Positions 46,522 to 60,400 of a DNA stretch of 64,000 nt are shown one piece after another (the stretch's first letter is position 1; every line of letters begins with the position of its first letter). A model generated the notes under the pieces. It was not told the DNA's origin. It did no database searches and was given only the letters and a program-made list of their open reading frames with translations. The translations under genes were made by a program, and so were the position numbers. The stretch is from Dreissena polymorpha. Taxonomy: Eukaryota; Mollusca; Bivalvia; Myida; Dreissenidae. The DNA is taken from positions 65,749,378 through 65,813,377 of the forward strand of contig NC_068357.1 of NCBI RefSeq assembly GCF_020536995.1, written 5' to 3'.

Positions 46522-47312
46522 TCAGCTGCTGGACTTGTGTTCAGCCATGTACGGACCTGTGTAAATAGTTGTTGTTGCTGTTGTTGTTGTTTGTGTTAAT
46601 AGTGTTTAAATTTGTTATGAATAAAACGTTTGAATAAAATCATTTTCATAAATTCAATGTTGATAATATTAAGATATAATTATATTGATTACTGATGTAT
46701 TACTGTCTTTTTGTAAACTTTTCTTATTAATTCAATGTATTGATATTATTATACACACTGCGTAACTTTCTATTTTTATAAGTTGTTGTTGTTGTTGTAT
46801 ATACGTACATAAGTATCTATCAAACCATCAATACAAAAAAGATTTTCTTATATATTTCTCTTTCTATTCATCTGTACTGTTTACACTTAACATAGATACT
46901 AAAAATGTAACAATAAAAATGAGGGGTCGAGTCGTTATATATTATATACGCAAAAACATAGTTATGTTACTGTGGTAACGCATAATATTAATTGCAAGAG
47001 TTGATAAAATTCCAGGTGTAGAAATCTTGAACATATCATGCAGGATGCGATACAGTATTCCAGTTTCTGTTGAAAGTTCCTGAAAAAGGTGAAAGTTAAA
47101 GTAATGCATTTAAAAAAAATTTCATCAAACTTCTAATTTGCCAAATCTTAAGATATTTTTTCAATACCCCACCAGTTTTTACCGACTCAAAACACATTAA
47201 AATCGAAATTAAATAAAAATCCTACCATATAACACGGACTCTAGATTACACGGATATGAAACGGGACCGTTACGCCAAATATCTTGTTGTGTCTAAGTCA
47301 CGTGACCGTGTC

Positions 47313-49940
47313 GTATCTGTCGATCTTTTATCGAAGCGCCGATGTTATACATTTGATGTACCCACTCACGTATTTTGTTAAATTATAGTTTCATTTCTAG
47401 GCCGAGTTTGACAAATTATATATCATTAGAAAGCTTACGTAATGTAGTTTTCAGATATATAAATATATATTAAGTTTTTCTTCTGATTTTGGCAGCTCGG
47501 CGAGTTATAACTTTAACTTTTGCAAATATCATACCGTTTTGGAGTTTTAGAATCTAGATTTACGGTTGACATGTTCGTACTTTATACCGATTTGTAGCGT
47601 TTATATTTGGAGTTCAGTTTTAAAAATAACATCTTGCTTAGGAGAATAGAATTCTGTATATGATAGAAAAAAAATTGGTTTAAAGATGAAAGCAAGTAAG
47701 GAATGAAGGCGGAAATAAGTAGCGCGCGGTCCTAACGAACCGAACTGATGGCGCTTATGCTTTTGTTTAGATACCGGCCATTGAATTTCCTTTGCCACGA
47801 TTATTATATTTTTTATGGAATATATTGAAATATTTTGTTCTAGAGACATATCCATAAAGCTAAGTATTAATGAAGCTTAATAAATTTACGAGTTCAGCTC
47901 TTGATTATAACACAGAAAGGGTGTTAATTTTATGATGAAACAGCGTATACAAATGTATAGCGGACCCTCTTGATATTTTTCGGCTTTGCATACTTCAAAT
48001 ATAATGGGTGTCAAAACATTCATCGTTTGTTGTTTATTATCAAAAAGGTAATTATGTAAAATTATATGAAAGGTTATTAACCATAAATTATCAATTAATT
48101 AAAATTATTTAAAGATTCTTGAAAATCACGGTCAACTGTCTATGCATGTATATTGAAATATCTTTATAAGTTAACAGAGTTATAAATATATAGAATTCTA
48201 AATTAAAACTCTGTATTATTTGTATTTTTCGGAAAGATTATTTAACCCCGTTGTGGTCAAATGAGAATGCTGTTTTAAATTATGTTGTTCCGTACACTAC
48301 CATACACTCTTTATAGGACTACGAAATGACGGAGTTTTTTTACCGGTACCCGCTAAATACGTTAAATGTTAAGTATAAGATTTTTTTAAATGTTTAAAAT
48401 GTACATGTATAGGTATTAAGCACTTATAATTATTGTGATTTAGCTGGCTGACATCTATACAGTATTTAGTTTATGGCAATCTGTATGGGCAGATGACTTT
48501 AAATGTTTTCAATACGCTACATATCTTATAAACGCAAAATTGAGTATTTGGCGTTACATTACTCCAAGAAATGACCACTAATACCACGATAAGACATGGA
48601 GGTATCATAAAAAGTGTAATCTGACCAGACATTGCCACCTGTGGTTAGGGACCAATATACAAGTATAGGTCCCTGCTGTGGCGTATGACACCATAGTGTT
48701 ATTTAGTATTGGTCGGCACAGTTTCTGATCATAACGAGATAATTGGTTTGTGCTGAACACAGGGGCAATAAAACCACAGATCTATCAATAAACAAGATTA
48801 TTGAGATATCTTTTTTGAACACCGCGATAAAAATGCTCAAACCATGGACTCTAGATTACACGGATAAGAAACATGGCAACATTCTCAGAATCATCACTGC
48901 TATATGTGTAATCACCTAACAATTCGTCTAAAAATAATTTATATATTTGAGTTGAAGACGATGTACTGTTGTTTAAGTCTGAATAAACTATCTGTCTGTC
49001 TGTCTAAATCCAAGCCGTCATCGTCCGGTGAAAAAAAATCTGATTTTCAATAGTTGGACATGATGCCCTGATGTCGAAATACGAAATGACCCGCGTAACA
49101 CGGACCGTGATTTTTAAGAATCTTTAATAAATTGATAAGTTAAGGTAAATAACATTTCAAATAATTATACATAATTACCTTGTTGATAATAAACAGCAAA
49201 CGATGAATGTTTTTGACACCAATTTTATTTCAAGTATGCATGCAAAGCCGAATAATATCGAGAGGGTCCGCTATATACGCTGTTTCATCATAAATTTTAC
49301 ACCCTTTCTGTGTTATAAACAAGAGCTGAAATCGTTGATTTATTAAGATTCATTTATAATAAGTTTTATTGATATGTTTCGTGAACAAAATACTACAATA
49401 TATTCCATAAAAAATATAATAAGATGGCAAAAGAAATTTAATGGCCGGTTTCTAAACAAAAGCATAATCGCCAAGACCGTAGCATCAGTTCAGTGCGTTA
49501 GGAACGCGCGCTACATTTTTCCGCCTTCATTCCTTAATTACTTTCGTTTTTAAACAAATTTCTTTCTATCGTATCTAGAATTCTATTCTCCTAAGCAAGA
49601 TGTAATTTTTAAAACTGAACTCCAAATATAAACGCTACAAATTGGTATTAAGTACGAACATGTCAACCGTAAATCTAGATTCTAAAACTCCAAAACGGTA
49701 TGATATTTGCAAAAGTTAAAGTTATAACTCGCCGGGCTGTCGAAATCAGAAGAAAAACTTAATATATATTGATATATCTGTTTACTACGTAACGTAAGCT
49801 TTCAAATGATATATAATTTGTCAAAATCGGCCGAGAAATGAAACTATAATTTAACAAAAGACGTGAGTGGGTACATCAAAATGTATAACCTCGGCGCTTC
49901 GCTGTACGCTAATCGTAAAAGATCGATAGCCACAACACGT
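47313..49940. repeat. Palindrome with about 820 bp arms
   Basis: 47313-48132 returns inverted at 49109-49940, about 85% alike by eye. Marker blocks in both arms: TCTAGATTTACGGTTGACAT, CTTGCTTAGGAGAATAGAAT, GCGGACCCTCT and AAACATTCATCGTTTG. The 976 base centre has no coding sign. GGACTCTAGATTACACGGAT occurs at 47238 and again at 48844, hinting that a further insertion lies between. Transcribed, it would fold into long double-stranded RNA. It lies wholly inside the 44736-50325 element. Confidence 0.85.
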
Positions 49941-50187
49941 TAAAACGCGCGGTGGTAAAACATAAAATGTGTATTTCTTGTGTTTAACTCGCTATAAATC
50001 CATTAATAACAACGGGAATATACTCAAAGTTATATTTTTTTGAAAGAGGAATTAATAAGCAACAAGATAACGTATAAACCAATAAAATTGGATGAATAGT
50101 TTTTGCATAAGATTGAATTTACTACAGTAAGGGTCAAATACTCGATTCATCTCCTGTCAATATACACTCCGTGCATATAAGTAATGA

Positions 50188-50325
50188 TGGGGCGAGTCGT
50201 TATCTATGTGGGGCGAGTCGTTATACATATGGGGCGAGTCGTTATAAAAGTGGGGCGAGTCGTTATAAAAAGTGGGGCGAGTCGTTATGGGGCGAGTCGT
50301 TAAGGGGGCGAGTCGTTAGTAAACC
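50188..50325 (-). repeat. Right terminal subrepeat array (GGGGCGAGTCGTTA)
   Basis: Seven inverted units relative to the left array, ending GGGGGCGAGTCGTTAGTAAACC at 50325, directly before the 9 bp duplication. Confidence 0.92.
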
Positions 50326-50334
50326 GTGCAAACC

Positions 50335-50722
50335 GACCAATTGCAACAACAACAACAACAACAAACATAACAACAACTTACTTCAATAACATTTGACACA
50401 AATGTGTTAATTAACAAGTTTGACATCCATATCAGCAACCTGAATTTTAGTATGTGTATGTTATTGTAAGATATAAACGTTTGATGTTATATTTTGTGGT
50501 TAATCTACTTTTAAATAATGACTATAGCACCAAAGAATGAGTTTTATTTGCGTTGAGTAGTTATTCGGATAAAAAGTCACAAGTGAAATCAATAAATATT
50601 ATTATTTTACATGCGAAATCGATTGAGGTAGTTGTTTCTTTATGCATTATTTTGAACTTTTGACTTTGGCATCATAAAAACGACATCAATCGAATCTTAT
50701 ACGATACTGTCATATATATATA
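50335..50722. other. Spacer between the two subrepeat-ended elements
   Basis: Apart from an (AAC)n run at about 50343-50362, nothing recognised. Confidence 0.45.
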
Positions 50723-53420
50723 TTGGGTACTCGGATGTTTCGCCCCCAAGACGTTTCCGCCCTCGTCGTTTCGCACCTGGTCGTTTCGTCCCCAATAAGC
50801 GGAATGTTCAAATGTAGAATGTTTTGTCACATATCATTATTGTGTAGTTTATTCATTGATGGTATTTTAATAAAATGTGTAACAGTTTAATTGGTGATAA
50901 TTATATAATCATCAAAGAAAGTATCCTGAATCAATAATGAAAGTATATCACGCTTACATCCGACAAAGGGTAGGTGATAAAAACACTGAGTCACAATAAG
51001 TATATATATTAATGTAAAATGCATGCAGTCCAAAAAAAATTAATTGAGAGTAAGATGATGATTTTTTTATTGACTTGATAATCACAATCCAATAAATTTG
51101 ATACAAGTATCTTTTATAAGGGGGTCATAAAGCCGGTATACACATATATATTTGAGGCAATCGACTGTTAATTTTAATAGCATGAGTATTAAATTAACAA
51201 TGTATTTCATTCCTTCATAATGTAATTGTGATAAAACAGGTGTTAGTTATGGTAGCTATAGCGCTTACTATTTGTAGAAAACGAAATGTGAAAACATTTG
51301 GCGATCCTGATTTATGAAAAAAATAATAGTGTTGCTTTATTGTAATGTATAATAATTACGACTCATTCAGTTAATAATTGTGATTTGCTGTATATCCTTA
51401 TTGTGTATTATGTATACTCGAATAAATGAAGTGATCTGTTATATTCACAAAAGAAGTTAATGGTAAAAAGTTAATGAAATGAGAAGTTTTAGAACAAGTA
51501 TCAGTGAAATGCAACAATTTGGTAAAACAAAATAAACTCCTTTTGGGGTGATGGAATATAGTATCGCTAATCAGATATGGTTTTAATGATTATGGAACTT
51601 CGGAACTCTTAATGTTTTTTAAACAGTGTTTGTTTATTTACCTATGAAAAAACTACAACATATTTATGTACTGCAATTTCATATTTAATACATAATAATT
51701 TAATTTAAGTCGTAAGACATTATTAAACATATTAGCTGCGTTAAATTCCTTTGATTAACTTGACAGCTAACGCACAAAGTGGTGCTTGGACAACAATCAA
51801 TTAATGACACACGCTTTCAATTGTCAATAACCAAACAATTCGGTGCTCGCTCAATGGGTATTTGATTAACAGTCTGAACAAGTGTCATAAACATGCCACT
51901 CAATGCGGGCATCTTATCTTTGACAACAATGCCGCTAATCTGATGTTAAATAGATAAAGATCGTCATATGGAGTGGCGGTTCTACCAACTCTCAATGATA
52001 TTTACATGCTGTTGTTGTTTTTTTAAATGAAAACATTACAATCTCAAGTTTTAGTCTTTTGTTTTTTTAAGAGATATATATTTTTCAATAATAGTTGTTA
52101 TACGGAACTCTCCAGTCTGGGGTTTTCCGATATTTGAGCACACGCGGTAGGTACACACAAAAGCCACCTAGCATATTTTAAAACAGAGAGTGAATCAATA
52201 ATTTCCCTTATCGCTCAATAGTAAACACCACTTTTTCTGCTCAAACGTTCGTTATAATTGATAAAAATACCACGATTTAATCATTTTCCTCGATCGTAGT
52301 ACTAGAACTAATATATCGTTCCAGATCAGTTGGATATTTATATGTCTATTGATATAGCTCTATTGTGATGCTTTTTTTACCATACATTACTTTTATTTGC
52401 TATATCTATAAAGCATGCCGAAAAAACAAGAACATGAATAATGCTTTTCAGAAGAAATAATGCATATACATCTGAAATAGTCCTATTATGAATGTCTAAT
52501 ATATTAAGTGTATTGACAAATATATGATTTAAATATGTTAATTTTCAAATACACATTTCTTTGTCAACAAAACTTTTGCGCAAAAAAATAAACGAATAGA
52601 TTATTGACTTATATGAAATTTGACAGGTGTCTCAACCGATGCATTATAAATCATTTTGATATAAAACTGTTCAAGCATACACAAACGCAAATGAAACTGT
52701 GTGTAAGAAGCATATTACAACCGTTTCTTTCTTATTTCTGTGTTCCTTATTATTGAGAAATAGCGTATTATTAATTATTAAAATGAAAGGACAAATAAAC
52801 TTGTTTTTCTATGGACTTGATTTACTTATAAAACAATATACATTTGAAAGGACAAATAAACTTGTTTTACTATGTACTTTTACTTATAAAACGATATATG
52901 TGTACTTATTATGAAAAAGTTATTATATAATCCAGCGATATATTGTATGGATAATCTGATAAACAATAATTCCGTCATTGCACAGGTATTTCTCTTGAGG
53001 AATACAAAGCTGGTGTGAAGTAAGGATGCTAGCTTGACTTCGTATGCAGTCCTTGTTCAAAAGAACAGACATGTAGAACAGAGGCCACCGATATTGATGC
53101 CCACTACGGACTTTTCTTCATGTTGCTTGTACGCTGTTATGCTTTCATTGTCGTTTACTACTGAATGATCGTATGTGTTCATCACGTTGTTTTACACTGT
53201 TATTTTACTTTCTTTTATGTCAAATAAATGAATAAATAGATCAGAAAATTATTTCTTATTTTGTTTTTTGTTACTACTCCAGACTATAAGTTAAATTATT
53301 GACGTGATAAATATCCTCTTATTCAAATTAAAATTGGGGGCAAAACGACGAGGACGGAAACGTCTTGGGGGCGAAATAACTAGGATGCAAAAATACTTGG
53401 GCGCGAAACGTCTGGAATTC
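50723..53420 (+). mobile_element. 2.7 kb element with GTTTCGCCCCC subrepeat ends
   Basis: Left end (50723-50800): four units GTTTCGCCCCCAAGAC, GTTTCCGCCCTCGTC, GTTTCGCACCTGGTC and GTTTCGTCCCCAATA. Right end (53328-53420): five similar units inverted, including GACGAGGACGGAAACGTCTT. The ends are therefore arrays of a CpG-rich 15 bp unit, the same design as the 44736 element but another sequence. The exact ends and a target duplication cannot be fixed; both flanks are (TA)n. Inside is an exon remnant at 52986. Otherwise 50801-52985 is AT-rich with no frame of note. Confidence 0.75.
52986..53023 (+). pseudogene. Exon remnant related to the PHD-like finger gene
   Basis: After the acceptor TTGCACAG, phase 1 reading gives GISLEEYKAGVK and stop. 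The intact gene's second exon starts, after its acceptor and in the same phase, with GITDEQYDATVA. Bivalve PHD-like fingers of this kind commonly have a GIS..EY..AV stretch between the last two ligand pairs (from memory). The stop removes the final CxxC. An AATAAA follows at about 53222. No matching first exon was found upstream. Confidence 0.55.
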
Positions 53421-54487
53421 TATATATGCAAGACACAATGTCAGGGTTTTTTCTCAGCATTTTGGGAAGATAGCCCATGGCTTTGAAATTGGGAATATTA
53501 TCGGCACTTTTCAAAAAATTGGGAAAATAAATTGGGATTTAAAACTACATGAAAGAGTTCAACATCTTTAATCACAAACTCCACAAACACCATCATGATC
53601 AACAGTTTTCCACATAATACACTCACACAAAGTCTTCAGTCACAAACTTATTTCCCTAGTTTTAACATGTTGAATATCAGTCAGCACTTTGTTTTCGGAA
53701 ATCAACGATGACGATGCCATAGAGTCATTTGTTATTAAATTACTATCATTGACAATGGAAGGAGTTTCAATGGGAGGACTTGTACTTGTTGACGATGTTT
53801 GATTATTTAATGATACTTGCTTAAAAAAATCAACAGTTTTTGTTTGGCCACATTTTGGCTAAGGAATCTTTTTCAAGTTATATTTCGAATTGTGTGACAT
53901 ATTTGTTTTCCATTCAGTCGAATCACAAAACACTTAAATTTCATCACAAATATAATAAGCGCCTGAACAACACAGAGAATATCAGCACACGAATAATGCC
54001 TACGTAATTGTATGTGCTATGTTGTTACACATGTATCATGTAAATGTTTTAGTTTATAAGTCGGCTTTAAAAGCTCTTCAGAGCTTGTGCTAAAATGTTC
54101 TTACATGCCCGACTTTATAAATAAATATTACTTGACTTGACTTGACTAACAGATTCCAAGAATATTGACTGACCTATGATGGTCAAATATCATGTAATTT
54201 ACTGTACGCAATAATAATTTCATGGCTTTCATTTAGGGGAAAATATTAAATTTCCTGTCTTCCAAGCACATAACATTGTAAATTGTGATCATTTTCAAAC
54301 ATGAAGAAAGCTTTGTTTAAAACAAAATTTGGTTTCTTTGTCAATAGGTGGCTGTGCTTATATGCATAGGGTTTTGATGGCTCAAATTCCTGAACAACTG
54401 GGAGTTAATTTCTTCCACGCTACCATGCAAGTTGTCCTGTAGTAATTATGAGTAATTTTTGTTAAATTATTTTCTTTTAATTTTAGA
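53421..54487. other. Upstream region of MRPL48, with a LINE/SINE-type tail
   Basis: At 54050-54150 a short repeat with hairpin GCTCTTCAGAGC ends in AAATATTACTTGACTTGACT, an (ACTTG)n tail typical of the 3' end of retroposed elements. The rest is AT-rich; a promoter cannot be placed. Confidence 0.45.
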
Positions 54488-57400
54488 ATGGATCTACTTA
54501 GAAGAACACTCTTGTCTGCAGTTTCCTTCTCCAGACTGAAATGCATGAATCAGACAATAAGGTGAGGTGATATTAAACTTATCGGACAAAATACTGTAAC
54601 AATTTACTGACAAGATTGTCCTGCCAAGATAAAATATTACTGGCCAGTTGAAAATTTCACCAGCCTAAAATATTTATGTGCTAAATTAATTTGTATTCTA
54701 CTGTTTAATGGGAAACTTCCGAAATTACTGTAAGTTTTTGGACAACCCCCTTTTTGTCCCAAATAATTAATTTTGGTGACTCTTCATTTTCGGACATGCG
54801 CGTTTTCGTCTATCATTAATGACTCTTAATTTTCAGACAGTTTTGTTTACAGCGCTATTTTTACAGCACTGTATTTGTTTATCTTGTAACACTTTGATCA
54901 TGGATTTTTACAAACGGATTAACGTCATAAAATCTGGGAGAAGCATGGACCATAACATTTGCATAATTGGGTAAATAACCATGTTAAATGGTAGAAAACA
55001 TTCGCTTCACCCAACATTCAGTAAGCAGTATGTTTAATGTTTATACCTTTTGTTCTGTATCATTCCAGGCATGAGTTAGCAAAACTGTGAAGTTGTACGT
55101 GTACTAATTTTCAGTAGAAACACTTACGTAAATTGAGTTATTGAATTTATTTCAATATAATTATAATTTTCTGACATTTAATTTTTGTCTCTAAATATTC
55201 GGACACCACTGTCCTGTACTTTTGGAATATTTTCTAATCTAATTTTTTTATTTATTTTTAAAACTAAGAGTAATTACGGTACACACTTTTCTTTACCGAT
55301 AAATATTCCTGATATATATGTATCCTCACACAAAGAACATTCAAGATTCTTCTCTTATTTTAATTTTCAATTGTAAATTTTTTACACACAAGGTAATTAA
55401 TTTCTTTCATATCTCAGTGAGTCAAGCGCAAAACCAGTTGATCTATTCGATGAATATACAAGAAGTCAGTGTGTTGATATCTTCCATACCCTTTAAAAAC
55501 GCCACAAAAAACTTTGCCAACAATTCTTAAAACACAATGGTTTGTTCACTACCATTAATGAAACAATGTTTAATGTTTTTATTTATAGAAAGGAAACAGC
55601 AAAATCCTTTTTTTAAAACATGAACACAAAAGTAAGGAAGCTGAAATATAATTGCAAATACTTTTACTTTTGAAAATTACTTTTTAGTAATTAATGTATT
55701 TAATATCAATTAAATGTTACCTTAACAAAGTTTAATAAAAATGTTTTAATGTGATCATTTGGAATACCTCCTTTAGTTATATATTTTTAACATCAATAAA
55801 GTGTGATGTTTGACATTATCTGTACATACACAATTAGGAACTTAAATATTGAATGCAAGATCAACATTCTACTAAGAGGACATTCATCTGCATACACTTT
55901 CTCATTGGCTGAGTGTTAAGTTGACTTTCAGGATCATTCTCAGGAGTTATCGATGTTTCAGTGACTACACTTAAGGTTGATTAGAATGTATGGAAATAAC
56001 ATAGTTGTTTGAACTTCAAGAGCATTACAATCTTGAGAAGCAAAAACTACAGGGCAGTAAGTCAGGCAATCTTGCATTTCATATTATCAGGTCAACGATT
56101 TTTTGCCATGTCTGACTTATTATCCCCTGCCAAAGTTGGAGGAATATAGAATTGGGCCTGTCCGTCCGTCTTTCACAAGACTTTTTAGGGCAATATCCCA
56201 GAAACTATATAAGATATGAACAAGAAACTTCATAGGTGTAAAGATATCAATGAGGAGAAGTGCCATGCACAAGAACCATAGCCATACACTTTCTTTAATC
56301 AGAGACATTGCCCTTTTTTTAGTATGATGAATTTTTTTAAGACTATATCTTAAATACCATGCAAGATTTCCACATGAAACTTCATGAGTGTATTGATATT
56401 AATGAGGAGAAGTGCCATGCTTAAGAACCATAACCCTTCATTTTCTTAAATGAGAGTATTTCCCTTTGTTGTTTTTGTTTGACAAAACTTTTCAGGGCTA
56501 TATCTCAAATATGATACGATATTTCAACATGAAACTTCATATATTTCATATCACCAGTGTGGGTGGTCATGAATGAAATCATGCTGCCATAGCACAAACT
56601 TTCAATATTTCGCAAAATATCACAATATATGAGCAACACAATTTAACCCTTTCAGTGCGGGAACCGAATTTTGAAGGCCTTTGCAAACAGTTTGGATCCA
56701 GATGAGACGTTACAAAACGTGGCGTCTCATCTGGATCCAAATTGTTTGCTATTCTGATAGTATTCTTTGAAAAAAAAATGAAGAAAATGCTTACATTACA
56801 AATTTAGCAGACGACATTTTAGCAGACGACAAATTTCCCAGCATGCAAAGGGTTAAAAATGGGTCTTATGCCATACACGGCAAGCGTAGCTTCAAACTAG
56901 CCTGTGTATTCATGCAGCCTTGTCAGGATTAACCCAATTAAAAGACCACAAAATATTGAATGAAGAAATGGAATCTCCAAAACAGACTGCGCAATTGTGC
57001 AGGCTGGTCTGGTGCTACGCTTGGCGTATATGGCATGGGCCCATTTTTGCATGACGCAGATTAAATACCATTGGGTGAATAATGCAGTTTTTATGATTGA
57101 ACCAATAAGATTTTCATAAATTGTGATTGAATTAGCTGGTTTTTTGCTAGGCTGGCCCTATTTGGCATAAGGCTCATTTTCACATAACGCGGGTAAAATA
57201 AAATTGGTTGAATTATCATGCATAATTGCAATCCATTTTATAATGCAATTATGGTTAATAAAACCACGAATAATAAAAAATGATTACACATTTGACCGAT
57301 TTATTATCGGTACCAACAATGAAGCAACTGTTTTGTTTTAACAAAGTCAGAAATATGTTCAAGATTTCTTTATTACAGCTCAAAAATTGCTAGTCTTTCT

Positions 57401-60400
57401 TGAATAGCAGAAAACAAGATACCGTCAGAGACGGGTGATGCTCCCCAAAGTTTTTTTTCCCCCACAATATTGCACTATATATTCAGATACAAGGAAATGT
57501 CTTGAGGGCACAGTAGTTGGGGGGACAATAATTTTTTTATAGAAAATTTCAAAGGGCCATAACTCTGTGAAAAATCATCCGACCAGAACCGGCTGATAAT
57601 ATGCACAACTCCTCTTGGTAGTGAAGCTTCCAATAAAGTTTCATTGAATTCCGGTCATTAGTTGCTGAGAAATAGCCTGGACAAGAATTGCACTATATGT
57701 ACAGTTGATGGAAAATTTCAAAGGGCCATAACTCTGTGAAAAATCATCCAACCAGAGTTGGCTGATAATATGCACATCTCCTCTTGGTAGTGAAGCTTCC
57801 CATAAAGTTTCATTGAATTCCGGTCATTAGTTGCTGAGAAATAGCCCGGACAAAAATTGTGCATGGACGGACGGACACACGGACGGACAGACGAAGCAGC
57901 AACTATATGCTCCCCTCAATTTTTTTTTGGGGGGGGGGGGGTGGGAGCATAATGAACTACATCTATTCTATTAATTTTGTTTGTTTTGCAGACGTTTTTC
58001 CATTACAAGGCTGGGTCTATACAAATGGGAACCAGACGGATTGGTATGTAAAACACTCTAATGATACAGTCATATAACACTAATCAAGGTGTAATTTCTT
58101 TCGGACCTGAATAGATTTATTTTCTTAAGCAAATCTTAATTAATTCTCTGTTCTACTGATAGAAGTTTTGAAATTGCCACACTTCATTTTGTTTGTTATT
58201 GCTTGTGCTTTTAGTGTGATTCAATAAAGTGTTGTTGGTTTTACGAGTACCGGTAAAAAAATGTTTAAATTATGCGTGATTTTATGCAGGTGATTGTAAT
58301 GTAAACTACATATTAATATTTGAGGTACTCATTCATAGAGAGTAAGGATCAAACACACCACCGTGACCTTTAAGTGTTATTACATTCTCACAATTCATTC
58401 ATTTCTTTACAGAAAATCTTACTAGCTTTGTTATTTTGTTATATATTTTGTATGCTGAAAGCAACTGTAATGATGTTCTTCAATACAGGATACACGTTTT
58501 AAATAATACTATGCACAAAGCTGACTATATTACCAACTGTGTTTGCAGGTCACAGAACCAGATATTCCCCCCTATCCTGGAGTTTTGGTCAAGCTCCAAG
58601 GTTACGACTACACAATACTTGAGACTTATGCCAAATATGTAAATCGCATTGCTGGAATCATGCGAGTAGAAACCAACATGTGAGTGATTGAATTTGAGAG
58701 TTAAACATTTAATTGTTTTCTGCTGAATATCTCCACATTTGAAAAATCCATTAGAAAATTTCTGCTTCTTTTTGCTTCCTACACTGCTGCACCACTGGAC
58801 GGAGAATCTCAAAGTGTGTGAACATCTTTGGAAATTATGAATGGCTAAAAATCTATTCTTAAAAAATAAGACTGTCTTAAATCCCTAATTACAAGTGTCT
58901 ACTATACTAAGAAACTCATCAGCAAAGTAATTGAAATATCATATGCCCTTTATAGCAGTACCCTTGACCATGGACGAGACCGACGAGTATTTATAAATAT
59001 TATTCAGTAATAATTGTATGTTTCCTCACACAGCAATATCATTCATATATGTGAACATTCTCTCTTCAGAAATATACCTAAGAAGGAAAATGTTTGATAA
59101 ACGTATGACTTTTTTTATTGGGATTTAAGGCGAAGGATTTTGTTTATCTTTTTAATATGAAACTGGAAAAGTGTCACAGTCAGTTATGTTCTATATGTTT
59201 TGACACATACACAGTTGAACAATAGACAATTAAATGGTCATAGATTCAGATAAAAATAGTAGATGTTAAAAGTATTTTTTCAAAAATAATCTGCTCAGTT
59301 AGGTCAGTCAGCTGTCAAAGTTTGATCGAGATCTATCCAGACATAAAGAGCATCTGAAAATACATCATTTTGGGATTTTATATTTTTTAGTGAAAAAGTT
59401 TACCAAGGGTCATAATTATGGAAAAAAAAGTTATAGTCTAATTTGTTTTATTGTCCATTATCATCACATTAACCCTTTCCCACTTAGAAGCTATTTAAAA
59501 ATGGTTATGTGCAAACAGCATAAAACCAGAATAGCCTTTGAGTAATTTGCAGTCTGTTCAGGTTTTATGCTGTTTGCTGCTCGTCATTATCTAATGGTTG
59601 AAACTGAAACCTTTAAAACTTGAATTCAGTAAGAAAGGTCTTTAATAAAATATAACTTTCTAATTAAGTGACTACAAATGCGTCAAAATACGTATCTAAG
59701 CGGGAAAGGGTTAAGGTCATTCAACTGTAAAAGTTTGTGCGAGATCCATCCAGTAATTAAAGAGGAGTAGAAAACACAAGCTTCACGACCTGAAAAGTAG
59801 ACAAATGGCCTTATTAATACTCCCATTACTGGTAATGGAGGCTATATAGGAGTCACTTTGTCGGTCTGTCAGTCTGTCCCGAAATTTCATCCGATCTTCA
59901 CCAAACTTGGTCACAAGTTGTATCTAGATGATGTCTAGGTCATGTTTGAATATGGGTCATGCCAGGTCAAAAACTAGGTCACGGGGTCACTTAGTGTGTT
60001 TTAAACCAAAAGTTTGTCCGGACCATAACTAATTGTCAGATTCGTTAGATTTTAAAATGACTTGGTACATTTATTAACCATCATGGGACGGTGTGTCGTG
60101 TGAAAAAAGTACGTTGATGTCTCCAATGTCAAGGTCAAATGCTTGTCCGGGCCATAACTTTGTCGTTCATTTTGAGATTTTAAAATCATTTGGCACATTT
60201 GTTCAACAACATTGGACGGTGTGTCGCGCGAAAGAATTACGTTGATATCTCCAAGGTCAAGGTCACACTTTGAGTTTAAAGGTCAAAAATGGCCATAAAT
60301 GAGCTTGTCCAGGCCATAACTATGTCGTTTATTGTGAGATTTTAAAATCATTTGGCACATTTGTTCACCATCATTGGACGGTGTGTCGCGCCAAAGAATT

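Larger units (their letters stand above)
44736..50325 (+). mobile_element. 5.59 kb Mutator/foldback-type element with subrepeat ends
   Basis: A 9 base direct repeat, GTGCAAACC, flanks it exactly (44727-44735 and 50326-50334). The ends are GGTAATGTAACGACTCGCCC and, inverted, GGTTTACTAACGACTCGCCC. Each end is an array of TAACGACTCGCCCC spaced by short AT links: six units at 44742-44865, seven at 50188-50318. One more inverted unit lies at about 46921-46940. Inside are a two-exon zinc-finger gene (45891-46521) and a palindrome with 820 bp arms. A 9 bp duplication is typical of Mutator-like elements; foldback elements with subrepeat ends are known to belong to that group. No transposase was found, so movement would depend on one supplied elsewhere. 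Confidence 0.85.

Noticed and set aside
53440-53570. Repeated GGGAA/TTGGGA motif as a coding relic
   Set aside because: It resembles a dispersed bivalve repeat, but I could not tie it to any protein family.
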